From: an uncultured Anaeroplasma sp.
Lineage (GTDB): Bacteria > Bacillota_I > Bacilli_A > Acholeplasmatales > Anaeroplasmataceae
Direction of reading: 5' to 3'
Length of the DNA: 34,275 nucleotides
NCBI GenBank assembly: GCA_945919465.1
Contig: CAMEJG010000023.1
Span: 1-34,275 of the forward strand
The position numbers were made by a program, and so were the translations under genes. Below are positions 8,114 to 14,974 of the stretch, in pieces. Position 1 is the stretch's first letter; each line of letters opens with the position of its first letter. Under the pieces are notes generated by a model that ran no database searches, was not told the DNA's origin, and worked only from the letters and a program-made list of their open reading frames with translations.

Positions 8114-9457
8114 ATGGGACATGATTTAACAATAGGAAAGCCTTCAAAAGTATTATGGTTATTTTGTCTTCCGTTATTTGGAAGTATTATTTTTCAGCAA
8201 TTATATAACATAGCAGATAGCCTTGTTGCTGGAAAATTTATAGGCGAAGAGGCTTTAGCAGCTGTAGGCAATGGCTATGAAATTACACTTATTTTTTTAG
8301 CATTTGCATTTGGTTGTAATATAGGCTGTTCTGTAGTAAGCTCAAGATTATATGGAGAAAAAAAATATAATGACGTTAAGAGTTGTATTTCTACAGCATT
8401 TATTTCTACAATTATAATCAGTATAATTTTATCTGTATTGGGGTATTTTTTTTCAAAGCCATTATTAAAAATAATTAATACTCCAGATAACATAATGGAG
8501 GAATCTTCATTATATCTAGATATTTATATTTATGGTTTAATATTCGTATTTATATATAATGTATCAACTGGTATATTTTCATCACTTGGTGATTCAAAAA
8601 CTCCATTTATTTTTTTAGCTCTATCATCTATTTCCAATATTTTTGTAGATATACTTTTTGTTACTATATTTAATATGGGAATAGCAGGGGTTGCTTGGGC
8701 AACTTTCATTTGCCAGGCAATTAGTGCTATTCTAGCATTTATAATTGTAATAAAAAAAATAAATCAATTGCCAAAAGTGGAGGATAAATATAAATTTTTT
8801 TCTATTCAACTTCTTAAAAAAATGGCAATCATTGCAATACCATCCACAATACAGCAAAGTTTTATTTCGGTAGGTAATATTTTAATTCAGGGAATTATTA
8901 ATTCCTTTGGTTCTTCTGCAATTGCTGGATATAGTGCAGCTGTTAAACTTAATAATCTTATGATAACATCATTAACTACAGTGGGAAACGGATTATCAAA
9001 TTATACAGCTCAAAATTTAGGTAGCTCAAAAATCAATAGAATCCATGATGGTTTTAAGGCTGGCATAAAAATGGTAATAATATTATGTATACCATTTACA
9101 TTAATATATTTCTTTATAGGAAAATATTTATTATATTTATTTATGGATTCTTCAAGTAATGATGCTTTAAGTAATGGTTTAATGTTTTTGAGAATAATAA
9201 GTCCATTTTATTTTATTGTAGCTATAAAGCTTGTGGCAGATGGAATTTTAAGGGGAACATCAAATATGTTATTTTTTATGATTGCTACATTAACTGATTT
9301 AATTTTAAGAGTTTCATTAGCTTTTATTTTATCAAATTATTTTGGAACTAATGGTATTTGGATATCATGGCCTATAGGTTGGTTCATATCAATGATTTTA
9401 TCTGTATTATTTTATTATATAATTATGAAAAAATATAAAATGGCATCTTCAAAATAA
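8114..9457 (+). CDS. MATE-family efflux transporter
   Basis: This 447-residue integral membrane protein has about twelve helices, the usual MATE size. The N-terminus (KVLWLFCLPLFGSIIFQQLYNIADSLVAGKF) and the start of the second half (AIPSTIQQSFISVGNILIQGIINSFG) form the two pseudo-symmetric MATE halves. Family members expel drugs or metabolites by sodium or proton antiport. It most resembles the NorM/DinF-like subgroup common in Clostridia and Bacilli. It is divergently paired with a LysR regulator. The start is supported by GAGGT seven bases upstream. No plus-strand terminator is obvious in the following 250 bases. Confidence 0.93.
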   Translation: MGHDLTIGKPSKVLWLFCLPLFGSIIFQQLYNIADSLVAGKFIGEEALAAVGNGYEITLIFLAFAFGCNIGCSVVSSRLYGEKKYNDVKSCISTAFISTIIISIILSVLGYFFSKPLLKIINTPDNIMEESSLYLDIYIYGLIFVFIYNVSTGIFSSLGDSKTPFIFLALSSISNIFVDILFVTIFNMGIAGVAWATFICQAISAILAFIIVIKKINQLPKVEDKYKFFSIQLLKKMAIIAIPSTIQQSFISVGNILIQGIINSFGSSAIAGYSAAVKLNNLMITSLTTVGNGLSNYTAQNLGSSKINRIHDGFKAGIKMVIILCIPFTLIYFFIGKYLLYLFMDSSSNDALSNGLMFLRIISPFYFIVAIKLVADGILRGTSNMLFFMIATLTDLILRVSLAFILSNYFGTNGIWISWPIGWFISMILSVLFYYIIMKKYKMASSK

Positions 9458-9627
9458 TATGTTATATCAATATAGGTTAAGAGAAATAAAATATAGAATC
9501 AAATTTCATAATAAATAAAAATTATATTAGTAATTGCTAAAATAAATAATTAGTGATATTAAATGAATATTTAGGTATTTTATATTAACATAATAGATTG
9601 GAAATATGTTTTTTTACTATTTTATTC

Positions 9628-9671
9628 TAAAAAAAGCATATCAAGATTTTTTGAAATTCTTAGATATGCTA
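9628..9671 (-). terminator. Terminator after the HD-domain gene
   Basis: Arms AGCATATC (9635-9642) and GATATGCT (9663-9670) pair perfectly. On the minus strand the hairpin is followed by a run of seven T. The rest of the 9458-9710 gap shows no gene. Confidence 0.75.
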
Positions 9672-9710
9672 TGAAATAAAAGTTAATAATAAATTTTAAG
9701 ATGATATTAA

Positions 9711-10205
9711 TTATTTGATTTGATACATCTCTTCTGAAATAAATTTTCCTGTTTCGGTTTTAAATACCTTATCATATACTGATAATATAGAATCCTTTAA
9801 CATGTTATCAGAAGTAAAATTAACTAAAAAATCAGCCTCAACTAATATTTGATAATCTATTCCATCAATATCTATATATTGATGATGATGAGCTACTAAA
9901 TAACAAATTCTATCAATATCTTCAGTTAAAAAACCTAAATCAGTTAGCATTTTTCTTGCGAGAGGTTCCCCTTCTAACTCTTGATAGCTTCCGTTTGTAC
10001 TATTGTATTTTGCGATAGCTGCTTTAATTCCAATATCATGAACATAGCTTGCTGCTTCTAGAATAAAAAGTGTATGTTTATCCACTCCTTCTTCCTCAGC
10101 AATTAATTTTGCAAGAGCGTGAACACTAATAAAATGATGAATTCTTACTGGATCATTTTCATAATACTGAACCATTTTCATACATAGTTGATTTAATAAA
10201 TTCAT
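9711..10205 (-). CDS. HD-domain protein, probable phosphohydrolase
   Basis: This protein of about 164 residues is a single HD domain. His comes near residue 30 (ISVHALAKLIA), His-Asp in ASYVHDIGIK near 50, and a His cluster in VAHHHQY near 110, with a later Asp (EADFLVNF). These are the metal ligands of the HD superfamily. The substrate is unknown; relatives act on nucleotides and other phosphate esters. A start 15 bases upstream is open, but GGTGAT lies just before the ATG at 10205, so I prefer that one. It sits alone between two terminators, where rpoB is normally found after the rplKAJL cluster. Confidence 0.82.
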   Translation of the reverse strand: MNLLNQLCMKMVQYYENDPVRIHHFISVHALAKLIAEEEGVDKHTLFILEAASYVHDIGIKAAIAKYNSTNGSYQELEGEPLARKMLTDLGFLTEDIDRICYLVAHHHQYIDIDGIDYQILVEADFLVNFTSDNMLKDSILSVYDKVFKTETGKFISEEMYQIK

Positions 10206-10267
10206 ATAATCACCATCCATTTTTATAATTTTATATACCTTTTATATTATTATAACAAATTTATAAA

Positions 10268-10297
10268 GAAAAAACATCATTTTAAAATGATGTTTTT
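10268..10297 (-). terminator. Terminator of the ribosomal protein operon
   Basis: A self-complementary hairpin AAAACATCATTTT/AAAATGATGTTTT (10271-10296) is followed by T's on the minus strand, directly after the rsmC-like gene. It separates the operon from the HD gene. Confidence 0.85.
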
Positions 10298-10299
10298 AG

Positions 10300-10899
10300 T
10301 TATTTTATGGCTTTTAAAATATAATAGCCTCTATCTTTAGCTACTATTTCACAATTTCCGAAGATTTCCTCAATATGAGACTTTGAAGAAGGAGCACCTT
10401 GTTTCTTTTGAATTACAACCCAAAGCTCTCCTCCCTCAAGTAATTGATTATAGGCTCCATCATATATTGCAAATACTATATCCTTTCCCGCTCTAATTGG
10501 GGGATTAGTAACGATTGATGAAAATTTTATATCAAGGACTTTTTCATATAGATTGGAATTATAAGCAATAGAATTAGAATTATTTAATTTTATATTTGAT
10601 AATATTAAATTATAGGCTCTTTCATTTATTTCACACATTATTGTTTTTTTATTATAGAGCTTTGAAATAACAATTCCAATAGGACCATAGCCAGCACCCA
10701 TATCTAATATTGGGGCATCAAGCTCATTTGGAATAAACTCTTTTAATAATGCAAAAGAACCATAATCTATATAATCCTTTGAGAATACTCCATTATCAGT
10801 ATTAAACTTAAATGAATGATTTTTAAAATTAAATATATATTGTTTAGGCTCTGATTTTATATTTTCTTGAGTTTTTGAATAATAATGTTTATTTTCCAT
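10300..10899 (-). CDS. ybxB: Class I methyltransferase of the RsmC/YbxB type
   Basis: This protein of about 199 residues is an S-adenosylmethionine methyltransferase. Motif I is LDMGAGYGPIGI near residue 70, followed by the CEIN motif and the base-methylating NPPIRAG motif near 130. This matches the MTS domain of RsmC-type 16S rRNA guanine-N2 methyltransferases. Family length in Firmicutes is about 200 residues, as here. Position right after rplL is where B. subtilis ybxB lies. The upstream TTG start falls inside a hairpin, so I choose the ATG at 10899. That ATG lacks a clear ribosome binding site, and a terminator-like hairpin precedes it, so it is probably expressed less than rplL. The exact rRNA target is inferred from family only. 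Confidence 0.85.
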   Translation of the reverse strand: MENKHYYSKTQENIKSEPKQYIFNFKNHSFKFNTDNGVFSKDYIDYGSFALLKEFIPNELDAPILDMGAGYGPIGIVISKLYNKKTIMCEINERAYNLILSNIKLNNSNSIAYNSNLYEKVLDIKFSSIVTNPPIRAGKDIVFAIYDGAYNQLLEGGELWVVIQKKQGAPSSKSHIEEIFGNCEIVAKDRGYYILKAIK

Positions 10900-10906
10900 A
10901 ATAGTA

Positions 10907-10937
10907 ATTAAAAAGGGCTTAAGCAATGCTTAAACCC
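10907..10937 (-). terminator. Attenuator-like hairpin between rplL and ybxB
   Basis: On the minus strand GGGTTTAAGC-ATT-GCTTAAGCCC makes a 10-bp stem with one G-T pair, followed by TTTTTAATT. It lies about 20 bases past the rplL stop and just before the ybxB start. It probably ends most transcripts after rplL. Confidence 0.75.
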
Positions 10938-10959
10938 TAAATATTAATTTAAGTTAAAA

Positions 10960-11337
10960 TTACTTAATTTCAACAGTTGCACCAGCAGCTTCTAACTTAG
11001 CCTTTAATTCTTCAGCTTCAGCCTTAGAAATCTTTTCCTTAACAGGCTTTGGAGCACCATCAACAACTTCCTTAGATTCCTTTAATCCTAAACCAGTAAC
11101 TTCCTTAACAACCTTGATAACACCAAGCTTTGCAGCACCAGCATTAGTTAAGATTACATCGAACTCAGTTTGCTCTTGAGCAGCAGCACCAGCACCAGCA
11201 CCTTGAGCAGGAGCAGCAGCAACTGCAGTTGGATCAATACCGAATTCCTCCTTCATAGCGTCTACTAATTCTTTAATTTCAAGAATAGTCATTTCCTTTA
11301 ATGATGCAATAAATTCATCCTTATTTAACTTAGCCAT
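10960..11337 (-). CDS. rplL: Ribosomal protein L7/L12
   Basis: This 125-residue acidic stalk protein recruits translation factors to the large subunit. The N-terminal dimerisation helices (1-35) are followed by an Ala/Gly/Pro hinge (about 40-55). The conserved C-terminal domain carries [20 protein letters not shown] and ends in AAGATVEIK. Full length and typical. AGGAGG-type spacing supports the start. It is fourth in the rplK-rplA-rplJ-rplL-ybxB operon, downstream of rplJ by 41 bases. Confidence 0.98.
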   Translation of the reverse strand: MAKLNKDEFIASLKEMTILEIKELVDAMKEEFGIDPTAVAAAPAQGAGAGAAAQEQTEFDVILTNAGAAKLGVIKVVKEVTGLGLKESKEVVDGAPKPVKEKISKAEAEELKAKLEAAGATVEIK

Positions 11338-11378
11338 TTTATTTATCCTCCATTATATATTTTTTTTAATTTTAATTA

Positions 11379-11879
11379 TTAGGCTTCTTGTCCTTTTTCA
11401 ACTAACATATTTAAGCCGATAGATAATTGACTTAATGTTCCTAACATACCAGCAGCTAGTTGAGTTAATAATGTTTCGTATGATGGTAATTGTGATAATG
11501 TCTTTACTTGATCATAGCTATAAACATCACCATCAACAACACCCTTTACTACTTCGATCATCTTACAATCTTCTTCAGCAGCAACTTGGAATAAAATTTT
11601 TGCTGGAGCAACTACATCTGTAGCAGCGAAAGCAACAGCAACTGGGCCACTGAATGCGTCTGTAACATCATCATATCCACATGCCTTAGCAGCACGTGAT
11701 GCAATGTTGTTCTTTATTACAGCAACATCACAACCATTTTCACGCATTGATTTACGTAGCTTTTGGAAAGATTTAACTGTTAAACCTTGATACTTAAATA
11801 CAATAAGAGCAGCTGAATTCTTCATTTTTTCAGCAACTTGTGCTACTTCATTCTCTTTGCATTTAATGATTTCCTTCAT
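11379..11879 (-). CDS. rplJ: Ribosomal protein L10
   Basis: L10 anchors the L7/L12 dimers to 23S rRNA and binds its own mRNA leader. The protein has about 166 residues with the expected N-terminal KNSAALIVFKYQGLTVKSFQ and LRKSMRENG segments. An in-frame extension to 11924 would begin within the attenuator hairpin. GGAGGTG lies just before the ATG at 11879 (MKEIIKCKE), so that is the start. The C-terminal helix that holds L7/L12 is present (about 140-165). Confidence 0.97.
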   Translation of the reverse strand: MKEIIKCKENEVAQVAEKMKNSAALIVFKYQGLTVKSFQKLRKSMRENGCDVAVIKNNIASRAAKACGYDDVTDAFSGPVAVAFAATDVVAPAKILFQVAAEEDCKMIEVVKGVVDGDVYSYDQVKTLSQLPSYETLLTQLAAGMLGTLSQLSIGLNMLVEKGQEA

Positions 11880-11900
11880 TCTTACACCTCCATTTAGTTT

Positions 11901-12003
11901 AAATGAAAAATCTTCTTCTACCAAGGTAAAAGAAGATTAATACTTCAATGTTCCTCGGTAGGAGATTAAGGGCTTATGCCCGCCTACTGTCTTCGGCAAT
12001 ACT
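11901..12003 (-). ncRNA. L10 leader with transcription attenuator
   Basis: Between rplA and rplJ the minus strand carries the hallmark L10-leader segments: CCGAAGACAGTAGGCG (about 11980-11995), the GGGC-ATAA-GCCC hairpin, and CTCCTACCGAGGAA (about 11951-11965), which pairs back through GTAGG/CCTAC. These form the kink-turn that binds L10(L12)4. It is followed by a near-perfect 14-bp hairpin (11909-11922 with 11925-11938, one mismatch) and a T-run at 11901-11908, the expected attenuator. Excess L10 should favour termination before rplJ. Confidence 0.9.
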
Positions 12004-12006
12004 TTT

Positions 12007-12702
12007 TTACTTTTTGCTAATAGAATCAGCGTCAACCTTAACGCCAGGTCCCATTGTAGCTGCTACGCTAACATTCTTAACATAGCCACCCTTAATAGTT
12101 GAAGGGCGTACCTTTAATAGAGCATCATAAACTACTCTTAGGTTTTCTAATAACTTTTCAGGTCCAAATGATACCTTACCGATAGTCATTTGAATGTTAC
12201 CTACCTTATCTGGACGGTATTCAACCTTACCAGCTTTAATTTCTTTTACTGCTTTTGCAACGTCCATTGTTACAGTACCAGTCTTAGGGTTTGGCATTAA
12301 TCCCTTAGGGCCTAAAACACGTCCTAAACGTCCTAATTGACCCATCATATCTGGTGTAGCAACGATAACGTCAAATTCGAACCAGCCTTGGCTAATCTTG
12401 TTGATCATTTCTGCTTCGCCTACATAATCAGCACCAGCCTCTAAAGCTTCTTGTTGCTTTGCACCACGGCAAAGTACTAAAACCTTACGAGTCTTACCAG
12501 TACCATTAGGTAATACGATTGCACCACGAATATTTTGTTCAGCTTTACGTGGGTCAATATTTAAGCGGAATGCAACATCAACAGATGCATCAAACTTAGC
12601 TGTAGAAGTCTTACATGCTAATCCTAAAGCTTCTAATGCTGGATAAGCTTTTGTATTATCTACAAGCTTTGCTGCTTCAATGTACTTCTTTCCTCTCTTC
12701 AT
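12007..12702 (-). CDS. rplA: Ribosomal protein L1
   Basis: This 231-residue large-subunit protein binds 23S rRNA helices 76-78 to form the mobile L1 stalk, and in bacteria represses its own operon by binding mRNA. It is full length and starts [12 protein letters not shown]. The conserved signature [14 protein letters not shown] lies near residue 130, with [12 protein letters not shown] after it. AGGAGG precedes the start by 7 bases. The preceding 72-base gap holds a structure that resembles its rRNA target. Confidence 0.98.
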   Translation of the reverse strand: MKRGKKYIEAAKLVDNTKAYPALEALGLACKTSTAKFDASVDVAFRLNIDPRKAEQNIRGAIVLPNGTGKTRKVLVLCRGAKQQEALEAGADYVGEAEMINKISQGWFEFDVIVATPDMMGQLGRLGRVLGPKGLMPNPKTGTVTMDVAKAVKEIKAGKVEYRPDKVGNIQMTIGKVSFGPEKLLENLRVVYDALLKVRPSTIKGGYVKNVSVAATMGPGVKVDADSISKK

Positions 12703-12711
12703 ATTTATCCT

Positions 12712-12754
12712 CCTAAAATGTGGTCAAGCGGGATTTCCTCCCACAAGTTTTAGG
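12712..12754 (-). promoter_or_regulatory. Probable L1-binding mRNA element before rplA, masking its SD
   Basis: On the minus strand TGTGG-GAG... (12745-12739) pairs with CCACA (12723-12719) across ...CGCTTGA. An outer stem CCTAAAA (12754-12748) pairs with TTTTAGG (12718-12712), the last bases of which are the start of the AGGAGG ribosome binding site. The GTGG-GAG / TTGA-CCAC arrangement mimics the L1 site of 23S rRNA (helices 76-77). Binding of L1 would stabilise the fold and block translation of rplA. Confidence 0.65.
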
Positions 12755-12774
12755 CTGTTAATAACAACCAATAA

Positions 12775-13200
12775 TTAGCCTTCTACTACGATGCCCATGT
12801 TTCTAGCAGAGCCACAAATAATGTTTGTAGCAGCTTCAATATCATTTGCATTTAAGTCTGGCATCTTCATTTCTGCAATCTCTCTAGCTTGAGCTCTAGT
12901 GATCTTTGCAACAGTATGCTTCTTAGAATTTTCAGAACCCTTTTGAATTCCAGCAGCCTTCTTTAATAAATCAGAAGCTGGTGGAGTATGTACAACGAAT
13001 GTAAATGAACGGTCCTCATAAACTGAGATAACTACTGGCAATGTATATCCCATCTTATCTTTTGTAGCTTCATTGAATTGAGAACAAAATCCTGGAATAT
13101 TTACTCCTGCTTGTCCTAGTGCTGGACCTACTGGTGGAGCTGGATTAGCTTTGCCGGCTGCAATTTGTAATTTAACTACTTTTACAACTTTCTTTGCCAT
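12775..13200 (-). CDS. rplK: Ribosomal protein L11
   Basis: This 141-residue protein of the GTPase-associated centre is full length. It begins [13 protein letters not shown] and carries the Pro-rich [20 protein letters not shown] segment (about 15-35) and the C-terminal rRNA-binding domain with [21 protein letters not shown]. It is the first gene of the operon and has its own near-consensus promoter. secE and nusG, which often lie just upstream, are absent here; a Sel1-repeat gene takes their place. Confidence 0.98.
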   Translation of the reverse strand: MAKKVVKVVKLQIAAGKANPAPPVGPALGQAGVNIPGFCSQFNEATKDKMGYTLPVVISVYEDRSFTFVVHTPPASDLLKKAAGIQKGSENSKKHTVAKITRAQAREIAEMKMPDLNANDIEAATNIICGSARNMGIVVEG

Positions 13201-13226
13201 ATTTATTTCCTCCTTCTTTCAATGAT

Positions 13227-13258
13227 GTGGTTCAACAGACTAGATATAGTCCTCCCAC
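13227..13258 (-). promoter_or_regulatory. Second L1-binding-like mRNA element, in the rplK leader
   Basis: On the minus strand the outer stem GTGG (13258-13255) pairs with CCAC (13230-13227). It is followed inward by an unpaired GAG, an inner hairpin GACTA-TATC-TAGTC (13251-13238), and an unpaired TGTTGAA. The same GTGG-GAG / (C/T)TTGA(A)-CCAC order is found before rplA, and it resembles the 23S L1-binding region. It lies about 27 bases before the rplK start, near the ribosome binding site. Confidence 0.65.
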
Positions 13259-13274
13259 TCAATATACATGCACA

Positions 13275-13284
13275 CATACGTATG
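13275..13284. promoter_or_regulatory. 10-bp palindrome at the predicted rplK transcription start
   Basis: CATACGTATG is a perfect palindrome lying 8-17 bases downstream of the rplK -10 box, that is, over the first transcribed bases. It could be a repressor site or chance. Confidence 0.3.
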
Positions 13285-13291
13285 CTTTTAT

Positions 13292-13320
13292 ATTATAGCA
13301 AACCAAAATACTATAGTCAA
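13292..13320 (-). promoter_or_regulatory. Promoter of the rplK operon
   Basis: On the minus strand TTGACT (13320-13315) and a perfect TATAAT (13297-13292) are separated by 17 bases, about 92 bases ahead of rplK. It is the best housekeeping promoter in the window. Confidence 0.85.
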
Positions 13321-13391
13321 ATGTTTTTTTTATATTTTTTAGTTATATTTAGCTTGCTTGAATTGAACCTATCTCAGTTTGGAAAGAACCT

Positions 13392-13429
13392 AAAAAAATA
13401 CCTAACGCTCTCTTACATTAGGTATTTTT
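13392..13429 (-). terminator. Terminator after the Sel1-repeat gene
   Basis: On the minus strand AAATACCTAATG and CGTTAGGTATTT make a 12-bp stem with a G-T pair, an 8-base loop and then TTTTTTT. It isolates the Sel1 gene from the ribosomal operon promoter. Confidence 0.85.
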
Positions 13430-13435
13430 AATATT

Positions 13436-14602
13436 TTATAATTTTTTTACCTTAACTTTACCTGATAGGGTTTTAGTAAATCTCTTACAAGCTTCTGTTG
13501 CATCCTCATTACCATTTTGACTTGATAAACGATACCATCTAAACGCATCCTCAATATTAATAGAAGATACACCAATACCACGTTCAAGACAATCACCTAA
13601 ACGATACATAGCATAGGGATCTCCAAGTTCTGATGCCTTTGTCCACCAATTCTTTGCTTGAACTAAATCTTGATCTATATTATTATCTGTAGGATCAGTT
13701 AATATTTCTGCTAAATGAATCATAGCATTAACATTACCATCATTTGCTGATTTTGTCCACCAGGATACTGCAGTTAAATCATTCTTAACAATACCATCAC
13801 CTAAATGATAACATTCAGCAAGATTATTTTGAGCCTCAGCATTACCTGCGTTTGCAGCCTTTGTCCACCAAAATATTGCTTTCTTTATGTCTTGAGGAAG
13901 TCCATTACCTCTAGCATATCTATTACCCATTTTTAATTGAGCATTAACATTATTCTGTTGACAAGCTAATTCATAATAATGAAGTGCAAGTTCTGTACAC
14001 TGCAAAGTACCATAACCATCAGCATAATAATCTGCTATTTTTTCTTGACAGAATGGGTCTCCTGATTCAGCACCTGCTAAATATAATCTAGCTGCTCCTT
14101 TAATTTTACCTAAATTTTCATAGCATATAGCAGCATCACGTTCTGCTTCTACAATACCAGACTTTGCTGCATGAACAAGCCATTGTGCTGCTCTAGGAAT
14201 ATCCTTATCAACACCCTCACCCTTCATATAGGCAAGTCCTAAATAATATTGACTTAATGGATGAGCATATTTTGCAGCTTCAGTAAACCAAGAAACTGCT
14301 TGAATAGAATCTTGATAAGTACCTACTCCCTCTAAATAACATAAACCTACCATATAACTAGCCTCTGTTACTTTATTAGTTGCCGCAACCATATAATATT
14401 GAAAAGCTCTTTTAGGATTTTTAGGCATTCCTTTTCCATAATATAATAAGTCAGCTAAATAATAACAAGCTGTGAAATTCTCTTGGTCATTTTCAACAAC
14501 TTTTTCTAATAATAATCCAGCATCCTTAAATTTTTCCTCTTCATATAGTTCTACTGCTCTTTTATATACACCACGATATTGATTTATCTCATACTTAGCC
14601 AT
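13436..14602 (-). CDS. Sel1-repeat (TPR-like) protein
   Basis: This 388-residue protein is made almost entirely of Sel1-like repeats of about 36 residues. Each repeat has an A-x-x-x-L-x-x-x-Y/C-x-x-G-x-G core and a W-x-x-x-A-A-x-x-G end, for example AVSWFTEAAKYAHPLSQYYLG and KAIFWWTKAANAGNAEAQ. About nine to ten copies span residues 40-380. There is no signal peptide or membrane segment, so it is probably a cytosolic scaffold for protein-protein contact. No partner is apparent; it stands alone between two terminators. AGGAG precedes the start. Confidence 0.88.
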   Translation of the reverse strand: MAKYEINQYRGVYKRAVELYEEEKFKDAGLLLEKVVENDQENFTACYYLADLLYYGKGMPKNPKRAFQYYMVAATNKVTEASYMVGLCYLEGVGTYQDSIQAVSWFTEAAKYAHPLSQYYLGLAYMKGEGVDKDIPRAAQWLVHAAKSGIVEAERDAAICYENLGKIKGAARLYLAGAESGDPFCQEKIADYYADGYGTLQCTELALHYYELACQQNNVNAQLKMGNRYARGNGLPQDIKKAIFWWTKAANAGNAEAQNNLAECYHLGDGIVKNDLTAVSWWTKSANDGNVNAMIHLAEILTDPTDNNIDQDLVQAKNWWTKASELGDPYAMYRLGDCLERGIGVSSINIEDAFRWYRLSSQNGNEDATEACKRFTKTLSGKVKVKKL

Positions 14603-14637
14603 AATGTTAGCTCCTTTATCGTATATTCCATATTTAT

Positions 14638-14666
14638 ATTTTATAAGAAATGAAAAAATAATACAA
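14638..14666 (-). promoter_or_regulatory. Promoter of the Sel1-repeat gene
   Basis: On the minus strand TTGTAT (14666-14661) and TAAAAT (14643-14638) are separated by 17 bases, about 35 bases before the gene. Confidence 0.5.
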
Positions 14667-14673
14667 GTATAAA

Positions 14674-14711
14674 GAAAAATAGGATTCTATTTTTATTAAT
14701 AAAATCCTATT
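14674..14711 (-). terminator. Terminator of the tilS-hprT-ftsH-rqcP operon
   Basis: Arms AATAGGATT (14679-14687) and AATCCTATT (14703-14711) pair over 9 bp. On the minus strand the hairpin is followed by TTTTTCTTT, a few bases past the rqcP stop. Confidence 0.8.
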
Positions 14712-14716
14712 AAAAC

Positions 14717-14974
14717 CTAGTTTTTCTTCTCTTCACTTATAAATTCATATAAATTTGTAGCTAGTTCTTTTTTAGTGGTTGCTTCAAGTGAGGCAACTCT
14801 AACAGTGACTCTTTTGCTACCAAACTCTATTGTAATAATATCTCCAACCTTAAGCTCCTTTGAAGGCTTTGCAATATTATTATTAACATAAATTCTCTCA
14901 GCTTCAGCAACCTCTTTAGCCAATGTTCTTCTTTTTATTAGCCTTGATACCTTTAAATATTTATCTAATCTCAT
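14717..14974 (-). CDS. rqcP: S4-domain ribosome quality control protein RqcP
   Basis: This 85-residue protein consists of an S4 RNA-binding domain: [21 protein letters not shown], then a conserved V-N-N-N-x-A-K-P-S-K-E-L-K-V-G-D-I-I segment. It matches YabO/RqcP, which binds the stalled 50S subunit with RqcH and promotes alanine-tail addition. Hsp15 is a paralogous alternative but is usually longer. In B. subtilis it sits in the same neighbourhood as tilS, hprT and ftsH. The start overlaps the ftsH stop by one base (TAATG), which indicates coupling. Confidence 0.88.
   Translation of the reverse strand: MRLDKYLKVSRLIKRRTLAKEVAEAERIYVNNNIAKPSKELKVGDIITIEFGSKRVTVRVASLEATTKKELATNLYEFISEEKKN

Noticed and set aside
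11435-11623. A 62-residue plus-strand protein opposite rplJ
   Set aside because: It lies wholly within the well-supported rplJ gene on the other strand and has no start context.
11880-11924. An N-terminal extension of rplJ to 11924
   Set aside because: The added codons read through the attenuator hairpin, while a strong ribosome binding site precedes the ATG at 11879.
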